Below, in pieces: positions 1 to 6,440 of a stretch of DNA of 27,090 bases. A model generated the notes under the pieces. The model was not told the DNA's origin, ran no database searches, and saw only the letters and a list, made by a program, of their open reading frames with translations. The stretch is taken from NCBI GenBank assembly GCA_007128495.1, contig SKXH01000039.1:1-27090 (forward strand), given 5' to 3'. The first letter of the stretch is position 1, and every line of letters begins with the position of its first letter. The position numbers and the translations under genes were made by a program. Source of the stretch: Bacteroidota bacterium. GTDB taxonomy: Bacteria; Bacteroidota; Ignavibacteria; T3Sed10-11.

Positions 1-12
1 AGGAGGTGCATT

Positions 13-675
13 ATGCTGCATTCTATTTCATTCCTTTTAATTATAGCCATGTTAACGATGGGTTGTGTGTATCCATCCCAGCAAACAATCCGCGGCAACG
101 GAAATATCGTCACCGAGGAACGCGACGTCGGTCACTTTACAGAGCTGCGAATTACCGGTTCCCGCTCAACCGTTGTCTACGGAGACAGGGAAGGACCCAT
201 TCGCATTACAGCGGACGGGAACCTGCTTGAATATAATGAATCATACGTCGAAAATGACCGGCTCGTTATCACCACAGCGAATAATGTTAACTTACGAGCG
301 ACGCAGCGAATTGAAATCGAAATACCTGGAAAACATATTCAAAGTGTGCGTGTCTCAGGATCCAACCGGATAGAGTTATATGATATCGATCAGGATTGGT
401 TCAGGATCAGAGGAAGCGGCAGTACACGGGTAACGGCAACTGGATACGTCGGCGATCTTGAAGTCAGGATGTCGGGAAGCTCACGGCTCGATGCCGGTGA
501 TCTCGTAGCCGATATTGCAACAATTCGAACGAGCGGTTCTTCCCGTGCAGTTGTTACTGTGGAAGATATCCTGGAAGCCCGTACTTCCGGATCATCGCGG
601 GTTAGTTATTACGGCAATCCGGCAGACATGCAGATTAATTCGACCGGATCAAGCAGGGTACGATCTGCGCGTTAA
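13..675 (+). CDS. GIN-domain (DUF2807) lipoprotein
   Basis: Putative outer-surface or periplasmic beta-helical protein of the DUF2807 family (GIN domain, also called putative auto-transporter adhesin head). The 220-residue product starts with a hydrophobic segment ending in a lipobox (LTMGC, Cys at about residue 17), so it is likely a lipoprotein. A perfect AGGAGG lies at 1-6, six bases before the ATG. The rest is beta-strand rich. The second half carries the motif S-G-S-S-R or close variants six times, about every 18-22 residues (SGSNR, SGSTR, SGSSR, SGSSR, SGSSR, TGSSR), as expected for successive rungs of a right-handed beta-helix. Its stop is only two bases from the convergent DsbA-like gene. 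Family members are common in Bacteroidota and relatives; their function is not settled. The family call is secure, the role is not. Confidence 0.85.
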   Translation: MLHSISFLLIIAMLTMGCVYPSQQTIRGNGNIVTEERDVGHFTELRITGSRSTVVYGDREGPIRITADGNLLEYNESYVENDRLVITTANNVNLRATQRIEIEIPGKHIQSVRVSGSNRIELYDIDQDWFRIRGSGSTRVTATGYVGDLEVRMSGSSRLDAGDLVADIATIRTSGSSRAVVTVEDILEARTSGSSRVSYYGNPADMQINSTGSSRVRSAR

Positions 676-677
676 TA

Positions 678-1292
678 TTACTCGCAACTGCAATCATAGA
701 CTTCCTGATCCCAAAAGGTATCCAGTAAAAGCTTTTTGTATTCTTCGTACGGGCGTACACCTTTTACAACCCTGCCGTCGAAGTCGATGGTGGGAACTCC
801 GCGAACACCGAGCTTGCGGAAGTTTTTTAGATTGTGATTCATTCGCTCCGGTAAATCATTTTGTTTTAAAAAGCGTGTTAGTTCGTTACCGTTCCAGTTA
901 ATTATATCTGCAATGTTCGCTAAAACCGGTACGAGTCCGATGTTTTTTCCATCGGTCCAGTAGGCCCGGTACACTTCGCGGTGGAATTCCCACCCGAATC
1001 CTGCGTGCTCTGCAAACAATGTCGCTGCAATGGCTTGTGTAGTATTCGGATCAACAGGAGGAATTGTAAGTTCCATGGATTCACCTTTTTTCAGCGACCG
1101 GATATCCTCAATTTCCCGTTTTATTTCTGCTTCTTTCTCCGGTGATAAAGGAGTTCCTTCAACGGGAATGTTCGGATGAAGTGATAAACCCCGCCTTTCG
1201 ATCTCTTCGAAGTAATCGAGTTCAAGAAGACGAAGCCGCTCCGATACGAGATAGGAATACGGACATATATAGTCATAATAGAAATAAAACAT
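678..1292 (-). CDS. DsbA-family (thioredoxin-fold) protein, FrnE/HCCA-isomerase-like
   Basis: A 204-residue protein of the DsbA-like thioredoxin superfamily (PF01323 type). The first strand is followed by C10-P-Y-S13, so the usual CxxC is a monothiol CxxS, as in FrnE-like and 2-hydroxychromene-2-carboxylate isomerase-like members. A helical insertion follows, then the cis-proline loop G-V-P-T-I-D-F-D-G near residue 168. The C-terminus ends C-S-C-E, giving two more cysteines that could replace the missing resolving cysteine. No signal peptide is seen, so it is probably cytosolic. The ATG is preceded by GGGAGG at good spacing. It is transcribed toward the GIN-domain gene and away from arsR. A disulfide or glutathione-linked oxidoreductase or isomerase role follows from the family; the substrate is unknown. 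Confidence 0.8.
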   Translation of the reverse strand: MFYFYYDYICPYSYLVSERLRLLELDYFEEIERRGLSLHPNIPVEGTPLSPEKEAEIKREIEDIRSLKKGESMELTIPPVDPNTTQAIAATLFAEHAGFGWEFHREVYRAYWTDGKNIGLVPVLANIADIINWNGNELTRFLKQNDLPERMNHNLKNFRKLGVRGVPTIDFDGRVVKGVRPYEEYKKLLLDTFWDQEVYDCSCE

Positions 1293-1386
1293 GGATCCTC
1301 CCTGTTATATCACATTCTCTCTATATATAACCATATAACCGCAAGACGTGCTGTCAAGTGCCATATATTCCTTGCCCGGAAAATAT

Positions 1387-1442
1387 TTAACTAAATGGTT
1401 GATTTTTTTGTTTTGGCTTATTATATTCAACCAAATGGTTAA
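1387..1442 (+). promoter_or_regulatory. arsR promoter with two candidate ArsR operators
   Basis: A sigma-70-like promoter is visible: TTGATT at 1399-1404, a 17-bp spacer, and TATATT at 1422-1427. The imperfect palindrome AACCAAATGGTT (1429-1440) follows the -10. A near copy, AACTAAATGGTT (1389-1400), overlaps the -35, exactly 40 bp upstream. Two sites on one helix face flanking the core promoter is the arrangement expected for autorepression by the ArsR protein encoded immediately downstream. The start codon at 1435 lies inside the second site. Confidence 0.65.
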
Positions 1443-1782
1443 CAATCAGAATCAACATCTTGATGAAGTATTCCATGCGCTCGCCGATCCGACCCGGAGA
1501 GGTATGCTCAGCCAGCTTGCCGGACGTGAACGCACCGTCAGCGATCTTGCCGGACCGTATGATATATCGCTCGCTGCTGCATCGAAACATATAAAAGTAC
1601 TGGAGCGCGCCGGACTCCTTCACCGCAACGTCAAAGGTCGCCAACATATCTGCCGGTTAAATCCGAAATCGCTCTCCAAAGCATATGAATGGCTACGTTT
1701 CTACGAGCGCTTCTGGAATGAAAAGCTCGATGCGCTGGAAGCTTTGCTCAATGAAGAGGATAAGAAGACAAAGAAAAAATAG
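1435..1782 (+). CDS. ArsR-family winged-helix transcriptional regulator
   Basis: A 115-residue ArsR/SmtB-type DNA-binding protein. It has the family opening H-A-L-A-D-P-T-R-R, then a winged helix with the recognition-helix region S-L-A-A-A-S-K-H-I-K-V-L-E-R-A-G-L (about residues 44-60), the wing, and a C-terminal dimerisation helix (FYERFWNEKLDALEALL). No metal-binding ELCVCDL-type box is seen, so it is probably of the metal-independent subclass often paired with SRPBCC/AHSA1 genes. The frame is open upstream to 1348, but 1435 is preferred: upstream codons encode an unlikely hydrophobic stretch that overlaps the promoter. The predicted transcription start is at about 1433-1435 with no Shine-Dalgarno, so the mRNA may be leaderless. 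The SRPBCC gene follows 18 bases later and is probably co-transcribed. Confidence 0.88.
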   Translation: MVNNQNQHLDEVFHALADPTRRGMLSQLAGRERTVSDLAGPYDISLAAASKHIKVLERAGLLHRNVKGRQHICRLNPKSLSKAYEWLRFYERFWNEKLDALEALLNEEDKKTKKK

Positions 1783-1800
1783 ATACTTACGGGAGGAAAT

Positions 1801-2292
1801 ATGCATCAAAGAACAGGTACCATCTCCATAGATGGCAACCGCGCAACTATTACCTTTGTAAGGTACCTGGGCCATCCTATCGAAAAAGTATGGAACGCTG
1901 TCACCGATCCGGTTCAACGTGCTGTATGGTTCGGCCCGACTTCAATCGAACCGCAAGTCGGCGGACGAATTGAAACGACAGCCGAAGGGCCGCCGGCACC
2001 TGTCGAAGTACGACAAAGCAAAGGGATAATCCGTGTATGGGATCCACCCAACGTTTTTGAGTATGAAGAAGAATCCGCCAATGTCGGTAAAACGGTCGTT
2101 CGTTTCGAGCTGAAAGCCGAAGGCGAGACAACTGTTCTCCGGCTTATAAACTCCGGCTTGAATATTTCCGATGCAGGTGGTTATGCACCGGGATGGCATG
2201 CATTTCTTGATCGCCTCGAATCCCTTCTCGATGACCAACAATTACCGGATTGGGGTGAGCGATACGGCATGGTGCAATCGGAATATACATAG
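1801..2292 (+). CDS. SRPBCC/AHSA1-family protein
   Basis: A 163-residue START-like (SRPBCC) protein of the AHSA1 (activator of Hsp90 ATPase homologue 1-like) type. Hallmarks are the helix V-W-N-A-V-T-D-P...W-F-G near residues 30-46, the G-G-R-I-E strand, W-D-P-P, and the C-terminal G-W-H-A-F-L-D-R-L-E-S-L-L helix that lines the hydrophobic pocket. It is cytosolic, without a signal peptide. The start is supported by GGGAGG seven bases upstream. It lies directly after arsR, the common ArsR-SRPBCC pair found in many bacteria, in which the ligand is usually unknown. The fold assignment is firm. A role in binding or turning over a small hydrophobic molecule is only a possibility. Confidence 0.82.
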   Translation: MHQRTGTISIDGNRATITFVRYLGHPIEKVWNAVTDPVQRAVWFGPTSIEPQVGGRIETTAEGPPAPVEVRQSKGIIRVWDPPNVFEYEEESANVGKTVVRFELKAEGETTVLRLINSGLNISDAGGYAPGWHAFLDRLESLLDDQQLPDWGERYGMVQSEYT

Positions 2293-2309
2293 AAAATTGG
2301 AGGTTCAGA

Positions 2310-2372
2310 ATGGCAACTTTTTATCATCAATTATGGAACAGTGCACCGGTAATCCGGGAGGACCCTGCATGA
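2310..2372 (+). CDS. Possible 20-codon leader ORF upstream of second SRPBCC gene
   Basis: An ATG at 2310 has a strong GGAGG six bases upstream (2299-2303) and opens a 20-codon frame beginning M-A-T-F-Y-H-Q-L-W. It ends at a TGA (2370-2372) overlapping the ATG of the next SRPBCC gene (2369) as ATGA. The good ribosome-binding site and exact stop-start overlap suggest translational coupling. It could equally be the remnant start of a frameshifted SRPBCC gene. The peptide resembles nothing I recognise. Confidence 0.35.
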   Translation: MATFYHQLWNSAPVIREDPA

Positions 2373-2818
2373 AACCAACGACCGACAGTAATCCGAAAGT
2401 AAGAGTGGTAAAAGAATTCAACGCGTTGCCCGAAAAAGTATTCGATGTGTGGCTCGATACCGGCATGCTTGCAGAATGGATGTTCGGTCCGAAGGTGCGC
2501 GACGAAGAGATCGTGAATCTGGAAATCGATCCCCGGAAAACGGGAAAATTTTCGTTTGCCGTTCGCAGAGAAGGCGCCGTCATAAACCATGTGGGAACAT
2601 ACCTGGAATTGAACCGGCCATACAGGATAATATTTACATGGGGCGTTCAGGGCGAATCGGAAGATGAAAGCACCGTTACCGTTGAAATTACCTCAACCGA
2701 AAACGGATGCCGGCTAACGCTAACACACGAGCTGGATTCGAAATGGGCAGAATATGCAGACCAAACGAAAGACGGATGGACGTATATGCTCGATAAGCTG
2801 CAGGAAACTTTTCGATAG
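2369..2818 (+). CDS. SRPBCC/AHSA1-family protein
   Basis: A 149-residue START-like AHSA1 protein. It shows V-F-D-V-W-L-D-T-G-M-L-A-E-W-M-F-G near residues 20-36, alternating strands, N-R-P-Y-R-I-I-F-T-W, and a C-terminal helix D-G-W-T-Y-M-L-D-K-L. The open frame runs upstream to 2171 inside the previous gene, but 2369 is chosen: GGGAGG at 2356-2361 sits seven bases ahead, and homology to the family begins only after this Met (KVRVVKEFNALPEKVFDVW). ATG 2333 is an alternative. Its start overlaps the stop of a possible short leader ORF. It is part of the arsR-led cluster and a divergent paralogue of the preceding gene. The ligand is unknown. Confidence 0.82.
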   Translation: MKPTTDSNPKVRVVKEFNALPEKVFDVWLDTGMLAEWMFGPKVRDEEIVNLEIDPRKTGKFSFAVRREGAVINHVGTYLELNRPYRIIFTWGVQGESEDESTVTVEITSTENGCRLTLTHELDSKWAEYADQTKDGWTYMLDKLQETFR

Positions 2819-2851
2819 ACTACATCAACAAACATTCACAGAGAGGTATAA

Positions 2852-3259
2852 ATGAAGATCACAATTAGCAGTATACCCGTATCCGATCAGGAGAAGGCAT
2901 TGAAGTTTTATACTGAGACACTCAATTTTGTGAAGAAACATGACCAACCTATAGGGGATGCCAGGTGGCTCACCGTCGTCTCTCCCGACGATCCGGACGG
3001 TCCGGAACTCCTGCTCGAACCAAACGGCCAGTATCCGGCAATGAAAGCGCTTAAGGAATCGTTGGTAAATGACGGCATACCATATACGATGTTTAAAGTC
3101 GACAATGTTGAGAAAGAGTACGATAAATTAATAAATTCAGGAGTAACGTTTACACAGGAACCGACGATCATTCAAGATAACCCGATGGGCCCGGTCGGTG
3201 TTGCCATATTTGACGACACGTGCGGTAATCTTATTATGATGTATGCGGACGTTAAATGA
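2852..3259 (+). CDS. VOC (glyoxalase/bleomycin-resistance) family protein
   Basis: A 135-residue vicinal-oxygen-chelate protein: two beta-alpha-beta-beta-beta modules, with the opening S-I-P-V-S-D-Q-E-K-A-L-K-F-Y-T-E-T-L typical of glyoxalase-like domains. The second module ends D-D-T-C-G-N-L-I-M-M-Y, where D-P-x-G-N is usual, so the cysteine is unusual. VOC proteins bind a divalent metal and act as lyases, dioxygenases or drug binders. Which applies here cannot be told. There is no signal peptide. GAGAGG precedes the ATG. It lies 33 bases after an SRPBCC gene in the same direction and may be in the same transcript. Confidence 0.85.
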   Translation: MKITISSIPVSDQEKALKFYTETLNFVKKHDQPIGDARWLTVVSPDDPDGPELLLEPNGQYPAMKALKESLVNDGIPYTMFKVDNVEKEYDKLINSGVTFTQEPTIIQDNPMGPVGVAIFDDTCGNLIMMYADVK

Positions 3260-3331
3260 TGAACACAGGAATACACGAAGATTCACGGGTGTGTACAGCT
3301 TTAATTATTCAATCCAAAACGGGAGGTGTTT

Positions 3332-3853
3332 ATGTATATAACTTATCTATTATTATTTTTATTTTCGACTCTCACCTTTAATCAATTAGCGGTTCAAACA
3401 ACGAGCGATGAGATCACAGATAAAAATAATCATCAAAAAGTAAACGATATGGACACTTTACACTCAGTATCTCTGGACGTTACTATCAATGCCTCAAGCA
3501 CTACAGTGTGGGATGTAATAACAAGCGATGAATACGCCAAAATTCTTGGCAACGAATTTGACGAAGGCGCATTTATGGCGTCGGAATGGAAGGAAGGTTC
3601 GAAGGTTCATTTCGTATATGAGCCGGATAACGTAGTGGCATCAGGAACAATTACGGAACTTGTTAAAGAAGAAGTAATAACGATTGACTATGACTTTGAT
3701 GGATATGATTATTCAGAGAAATTTATCATGGAGGGAAAGAATACAAAGACTGTTCTAAGAGTAGAGGCGGGACCGTATGTTGAAAACTATGAGGCACATA
3801 AAGTAGTGTGGACTAATTGGTTATCAAAAGTAAAAGAACTCAGTGAAAATTAA
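3332..3853 (+). CDS. SRPBCC-family protein with N-terminal signal peptide
   Basis: A 173-residue protein with a hydrophobic N-terminus (YITYLLLFLFSTLTF) followed by a polar linker and an SRPBCC domain starting near residue 45. The helix T-V-W-D-V-I-T-S-D-E-Y-A-K-I-L-G, the strand W-K-E-G-S-K-V-H-F and the closing helix V-V-W-T-N-W-L-S-K-V-K-E-L define the fold. ATG 3332 is preferred over the in-frame GTG 3326 because GGGAGG occupies 3321-3326. An internal ATG at 3449 would give the bare cytosolic domain, but it lacks so clear a ribosome-binding site. AHSA1-like proteins are normally cytosolic, so export or membrane anchoring is unusual. Without a lipobox or clear cleavage site, an uncleaved anchor is possible. 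Confidence 0.75.
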   Translation: MYITYLLLFLFSTLTFNQLAVQTTSDEITDKNNHQKVNDMDTLHSVSLDVTINASSTTVWDVITSDEYAKILGNEFDEGAFMASEWKEGSKVHFVYEPDNVVASGTITELVKEEVITIDYDFDGYDYSEKFIMEGKNTKTVLRVEAGPYVENYEAHKVVWTNWLSKVKELSEN

Positions 3854-3867
3854 TAAGGGAGGTATGT

Positions 3868-4335
3868 ATGTATAAAACATTTCTACTTGTGTTTATATTT
3901 GCGGCTTTTTCAATTCATCTATCAAATGCCCAAACACCGGACGATAAGATTACAACCTTTTTAATGTTTGAAGGTGAAGCTGAAGGAGCAATGAATTTTT
4001 ATACTTCACTGTTTCCCGACTCCGAAATTACCAGTATTACCCGCTACGGGCCCGAGGGACCGGGGGAGGAGGGAACCGTACAGTTTGCGACATTCATGTT
4101 GAACGGACAAACCTTCATTGCCATAGACAGCTACATTGAACATGCATTTACCTTCACGCCATCGATATCTTTGTATGTTCAATGCGATACGGAGGAGGAA
4201 GTCGATGAGTTGTTCCATACCTTGTCGGAAGGAGGTGAAGTCCTTATGCCGCTTAACCAATATCCGTTCAGCGAGAGGTATGGCTGGGTAAATGACCGGT
4301 TCGGGGTGTCGTGGCAATTGAGTTTACAGAACTAA
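3868..4335 (+). CDS. Exported PhnB-like VOC protein
   Basis: A 155-residue protein with a convincing Sec signal peptide (MYKTFLLVFIFAAFSIHLSNA, cleavage probably before QTPDD). It is followed by a PhnB / 3-demethylubiquinone-9 3-methyltransferase-like VOC domain: I-T-T-F-L-M-F-E-G-E-A-E-G-A-M-N-F-Y-T-S-L-F-P-D-S, the long strand T-V-Q-F-A-T-F-M-L-N-G-Q, and the C-terminal Y-G-W-V-N-D-R-F-G-V-S-W-Q-L. Family members are normally cytosolic and begin at the equivalent of K-I-T-T-F, so the exported form is notable. GGGAGG (3857-3862) lies before tandem ATGs at 3864 and 3868; 3868 is in the coding frame. It lies 14 bases after the exported SRPBCC gene and may form a functional pair with it. Confidence 0.8.
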   Translation: MYKTFLLVFIFAAFSIHLSNAQTPDDKITTFLMFEGEAEGAMNFYTSLFPDSEITSITRYGPEGPGEEGTVQFATFMLNGQTFIAIDSYIEHAFTFTPSISLYVQCDTEEEVDELFHTLSEGGEVLMPLNQYPFSERYGWVNDRFGVSWQLSLQN

Positions 4336-4351
4336 AAAATGATTTTTAAAA

Positions 4352-4381
4352 GACCTGACAGGTTTTAAAATCTGTCAGGTC
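4352..4381. repeat. Perfect 10-bp palindrome with AT loop
   Basis: GACCTGACAG (4352-4361) and CTGTCAGGTC (4372-4381) are perfect complements around a 10-nt AT-rich loop, in the 71-base gap between the exported VOC and the last SRPBCC gene. No U-tract follows, so it is not a classical intrinsic terminator. From memory, closely similar palindromes are scattered through genomes of Bacteroidota and relatives, so a dispersed REP-like repeat is the best guess. Confidence 0.6.
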
Positions 4382-4406
4382 ACAAATTGATAGTCAGGAG
4401 CAAACA

Positions 4407-4946
4407 ATGACCAACTACGGAACATTCACCGAACCCGGCACAATCCGGTTCGAACGCATCCTCCCCGGTCCTATCGAACGTGTGTGGGCATATCTCACCG
4501 AATCCGAAAAGAGAGGCAAATGGCTTGCGACCGGGGATATGGAACTCAAGGTAGGCGGTAAAGTGGAACTAATTTTCAACCATGCAGATCTTTCCCCGGA
4601 TGAAGAGCATGTCCCCGAAAAATATAAACAATTTCAATACGGCACCCGCCACATGGGAACCGTAACCGCAATCGATCCGCCGCGGTTGCTCAGTCACACC
4701 TGGATGGAAACGACCGGAGTACCCTCCGAGGTAACATATGAATTGTTCGAAGAGGGAGAAAGCGTACGGCTCGTCCTCACCCACCGTCGACTCGGTGACG
4801 ATCGTGATCTCTTAATCAGTGTTGCTGCCGGCTGGCATACGCATCTCGGTATTCTGGTCGATCACATCAACGGACGAACACCGAAGGGGTTTTGGGGGGT
4901 GCACGGGAAGATGGAGGAGGAATATGGGGAGAGAATGGATCGGTAA
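4407..4946 (+). CDS. SRPBCC/AHSA1-family protein
   Basis: A 179-residue START-like protein of the AHSA1 type and the fourth SRPBCC gene in this run. It contains R-F-E-R-I-L-P-G-P-I-E-R-V-W-A-Y-L-T-E-S-E-K-R-G-K-W-L-A (about residues 12-39), V-G-G-K-V-E-L, the family signature A-I-D-P-P-R-L-L-S-H-T-W near 90-101, and the C-terminal A-A-G-W-H-T-H-L-G-I-L helix. CAGGAG lies eight bases before the ATG. There is no signal peptide. The palindrome upstream separates it from the exported pair, so it may be transcribed independently. The ligand is unknown. Confidence 0.85.
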   Translation: MTNYGTFTEPGTIRFERILPGPIERVWAYLTESEKRGKWLATGDMELKVGGKVELIFNHADLSPDEEHVPEKYKQFQYGTRHMGTVTAIDPPRLLSHTWMETTGVPSEVTYELFEEGESVRLVLTHRRLGDDRDLLISVAAGWHTHLGILVDHINGRTPKGFWGVHGKMEEEYGERMDR

Positions 4947-4990
4947 TAGAAAATTAAGATCCTCCATATTAATCGATATACGAGGTTTTT

Positions 4991-5041
4991 GTTCAAATAT
5001 TCTATATGTTCAAAATAAATGAACATGTACAATTTTTGAAC
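4991..5041. promoter_or_regulatory. Nested concentric inverted repeats, candidate AbiEi operator
   Basis: Two inverted repeats share one centre at position 5016. The outer arms are GTTCAAA (4991-4997) and TTTGAAC (5035-5041); the inner arms are ATGTTCA (5006-5012) and TGAACAT (5020-5026). All four contain GTTCA or TGAAC. The array ends four bases before the preferred start of the AbiEi-type antitoxin gene. AbiEi-family antitoxins are known to repress their own promoter by binding inverted repeats, so this is a good autoregulatory operator candidate. Confidence 0.65.
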
Positions 5042-5044
5042 AGA

Positions 5045-6082
5045 ATGACGACAGAACAAGAAATACTTGAACAAGCTATTGAGGCATTTCAAAGGGAAAC
5101 GAACGCCCGTGTCGAAATGGAATTTTTCGATAAAGTACAGGGAAATAATCAACCCGACGCCGAACCATGGATCCGATTGCCGGAAGGGGAAAAGAAAAAA
5201 TTCCATGTGAAAGTAAAAAGAACACTCACCGAAGCGACTGCAACGCACCTTGCCCGCGATCATGCGAATGAGCTCCGTAATTTTATCTTTGTAACCAATC
5301 ACGTTCACAGAAAATATGCGAAGATGATGAGGAATTTAGGCGTCCAGTTCATCGACACTGCCGGTAACATTTTCCTTAACCAACCTCCCACTATTATATT
5401 CATTCATGGGTATCCGCGAACAGATGAGATAGTTGATATGAATATAAGATACAGGGAGAAAATGTTCGGCCCTGCAGGACTGAGAGTAATATTTGCTCTC
5501 CTGTGTAAACGTGAACTATGGAATGCAAACTACAGAGAAATTAGAACCGCAGCAGATGTTGCATTGGGTACGGTTGCAAATATTATGAAAGAATTAACTC
5601 AAAAAGGATACCTTATTGAGCAGGAGAATAAACAAAAAAAACTAATCCGCCGGAAAGAGCTTCTCGACAAATGGACCGATGCGTACATTGAAAAACTTCG
5701 ACCGAAGACAATTTTCGGTCGTTATAAATTTAATAAACCGGAATTATGGCAACAGGCAGACCTAACACAGCTCGATGCGCTGTGGGGAGGAGAAACCGCT
5801 GCATATATGATGACGAGATATCTCAAGCCGGAAATCACAACGATCTATGCAGGCCGACCTTTTAAAAATCTCCTGCTGGATCTCAAATTGCGCAGAGATA
5901 AAGATGGTGACGTTGAAATACATGAACGCTTCTGGAACTTTGATACCATTGAAGAGAATCAAAACATTGTACCGCCCATATTGGTATATGCAGATTTAAT
6001 AGTAACCGGAGATGCAAGAAACATCGAAACTGCAAAGCTGATATATGATGACTATCTTGAAAAACATATCGGAGAAAATTGA
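5045..6082 (+). CDS. AbiEi-family antitoxin / transcriptional regulator (type IV TA)
   Basis: A 345-residue protein matching the AbiEi_2 type (formerly DUF2186), the antitoxin-regulator of type IV AbiE toxin-antitoxin systems. Features are the N-terminal nuclease-fold-like region with F-I-D-T-A-G-N-I-F-L-N (about residues 105-115), a winged helix (R-V-I-F-A-L-L-C...Y-R-E-I-R-T-A-A-D-V-A-L-G-T-V-A-N-I-M-K-E-L, about 146-185), and the C-terminal W-G-G-E-T-A-A...Y-L-K-P-E-I-T-T-I-Y and V-Y-A-D-L-I-V-T-G-D-A-R-N-I-E-T-A-K. The open frame extends to ATG 5006, but that codon lies inside an operator-like repeat, so 5045 is preferred. The toxin gene overlaps its 3' end by 38 bases, the usual coupling in these operons. 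Type IV antitoxins counter the toxin without binding it directly. The family call is firm, function in this strain untested. Confidence 0.87.
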   Translation: MTTEQEILEQAIEAFQRETNARVEMEFFDKVQGNNQPDAEPWIRLPEGEKKKFHVKVKRTLTEATATHLARDHANELRNFIFVTNHVHRKYAKMMRNLGVQFIDTAGNIFLNQPPTIIFIHGYPRTDEIVDMNIRYREKMFGPAGLRVIFALLCKRELWNANYREIRTAADVALGTVANIMKELTQKGYLIEQENKQKKLIRRKELLDKWTDAYIEKLRPKTIFGRYKFNKPELWQQADLTQLDALWGGETAAYMMTRYLKPEITTIYAGRPFKNLLLDLKLRRDKDGDVEIHERFWNFDTIEENQNIVPPILVYADLIVTGDARNIETAKLIYDDYLEKHIGEN

Positions 6083-6440
6083 AGATTCAATCGTAGATGC
6101 CATTGAACTAATCGATACAATTGCATCGCAGCGTGGAATAGAATATTTCATAGTTGGTGCGAATGCACGGGATATATTCTTTTCTGCATTGTACGATTTG
6201 ACAACGCGACGGGCTACGCTTGATGTAGACATAGGTATCAATATAAATAATTGGGAAGAAGCTGCTAAACTTGTCGAAATTCTATTGGCAACAGGTGAAT
6301 TTTCCCTGCCTGGAAAACTTAAATTTCGAATAAAACATACAAACGGTGTACTCGTTGATGTAATACCGTTCGGTGAAGTAGAGAATCCTAAAGGAATAAT
6401 ACAATGGCCGCGAAAAGGAAATGACGACAACCGGATTTGA
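6045..6440 (+). CDS. AbiEii-type nucleotidyltransferase toxin, N-terminal part (frameshifted)
   Basis: The first 131 residues of an AbiEii/AbiGii-type nucleotidyltransferase toxin. The polymerase-beta-type site is visible: V-G-A-N-A-R-D at 37-43, T-L-D-V-D-I with metal-binding Asp60 and Asp62, and a third acid in V-L-V-D-V-I-P-F-G (Asp105). The frame then reads into W-P-R-K-G-N-D-D-N-R-I and stops, whereas the family motif continues in the +1 frame at 6421. Removing one A from the AAAA at 6413-6416 would give W-P-R-K-E-M-T-T-T-G-F and restore the full protein. It overlaps the antitoxin gene. As read, the toxin core would lack its C-terminal half and is probably inactive, unless slippage at the A-run makes some full-length product. 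Confidence 0.82.
   Translation: MMTILKNISEKIEDSIVDAIELIDTIASQRGIEYFIVGANARDIFFSALYDLTTRRATLDVDIGININNWEEAAKLVEILLATGEFSLPGKLKFRIKHTNGVLVDVIPFGEVENPKGIIQWPRKGNDDNRI

Noticed and set aside
4862..5308. 148-codon frame on the reverse strand across the AbiEi operator
   Set aside because: It overlaps two real + strand genes and a symmetric operator; composition is random and Phe/Tyr-rich.
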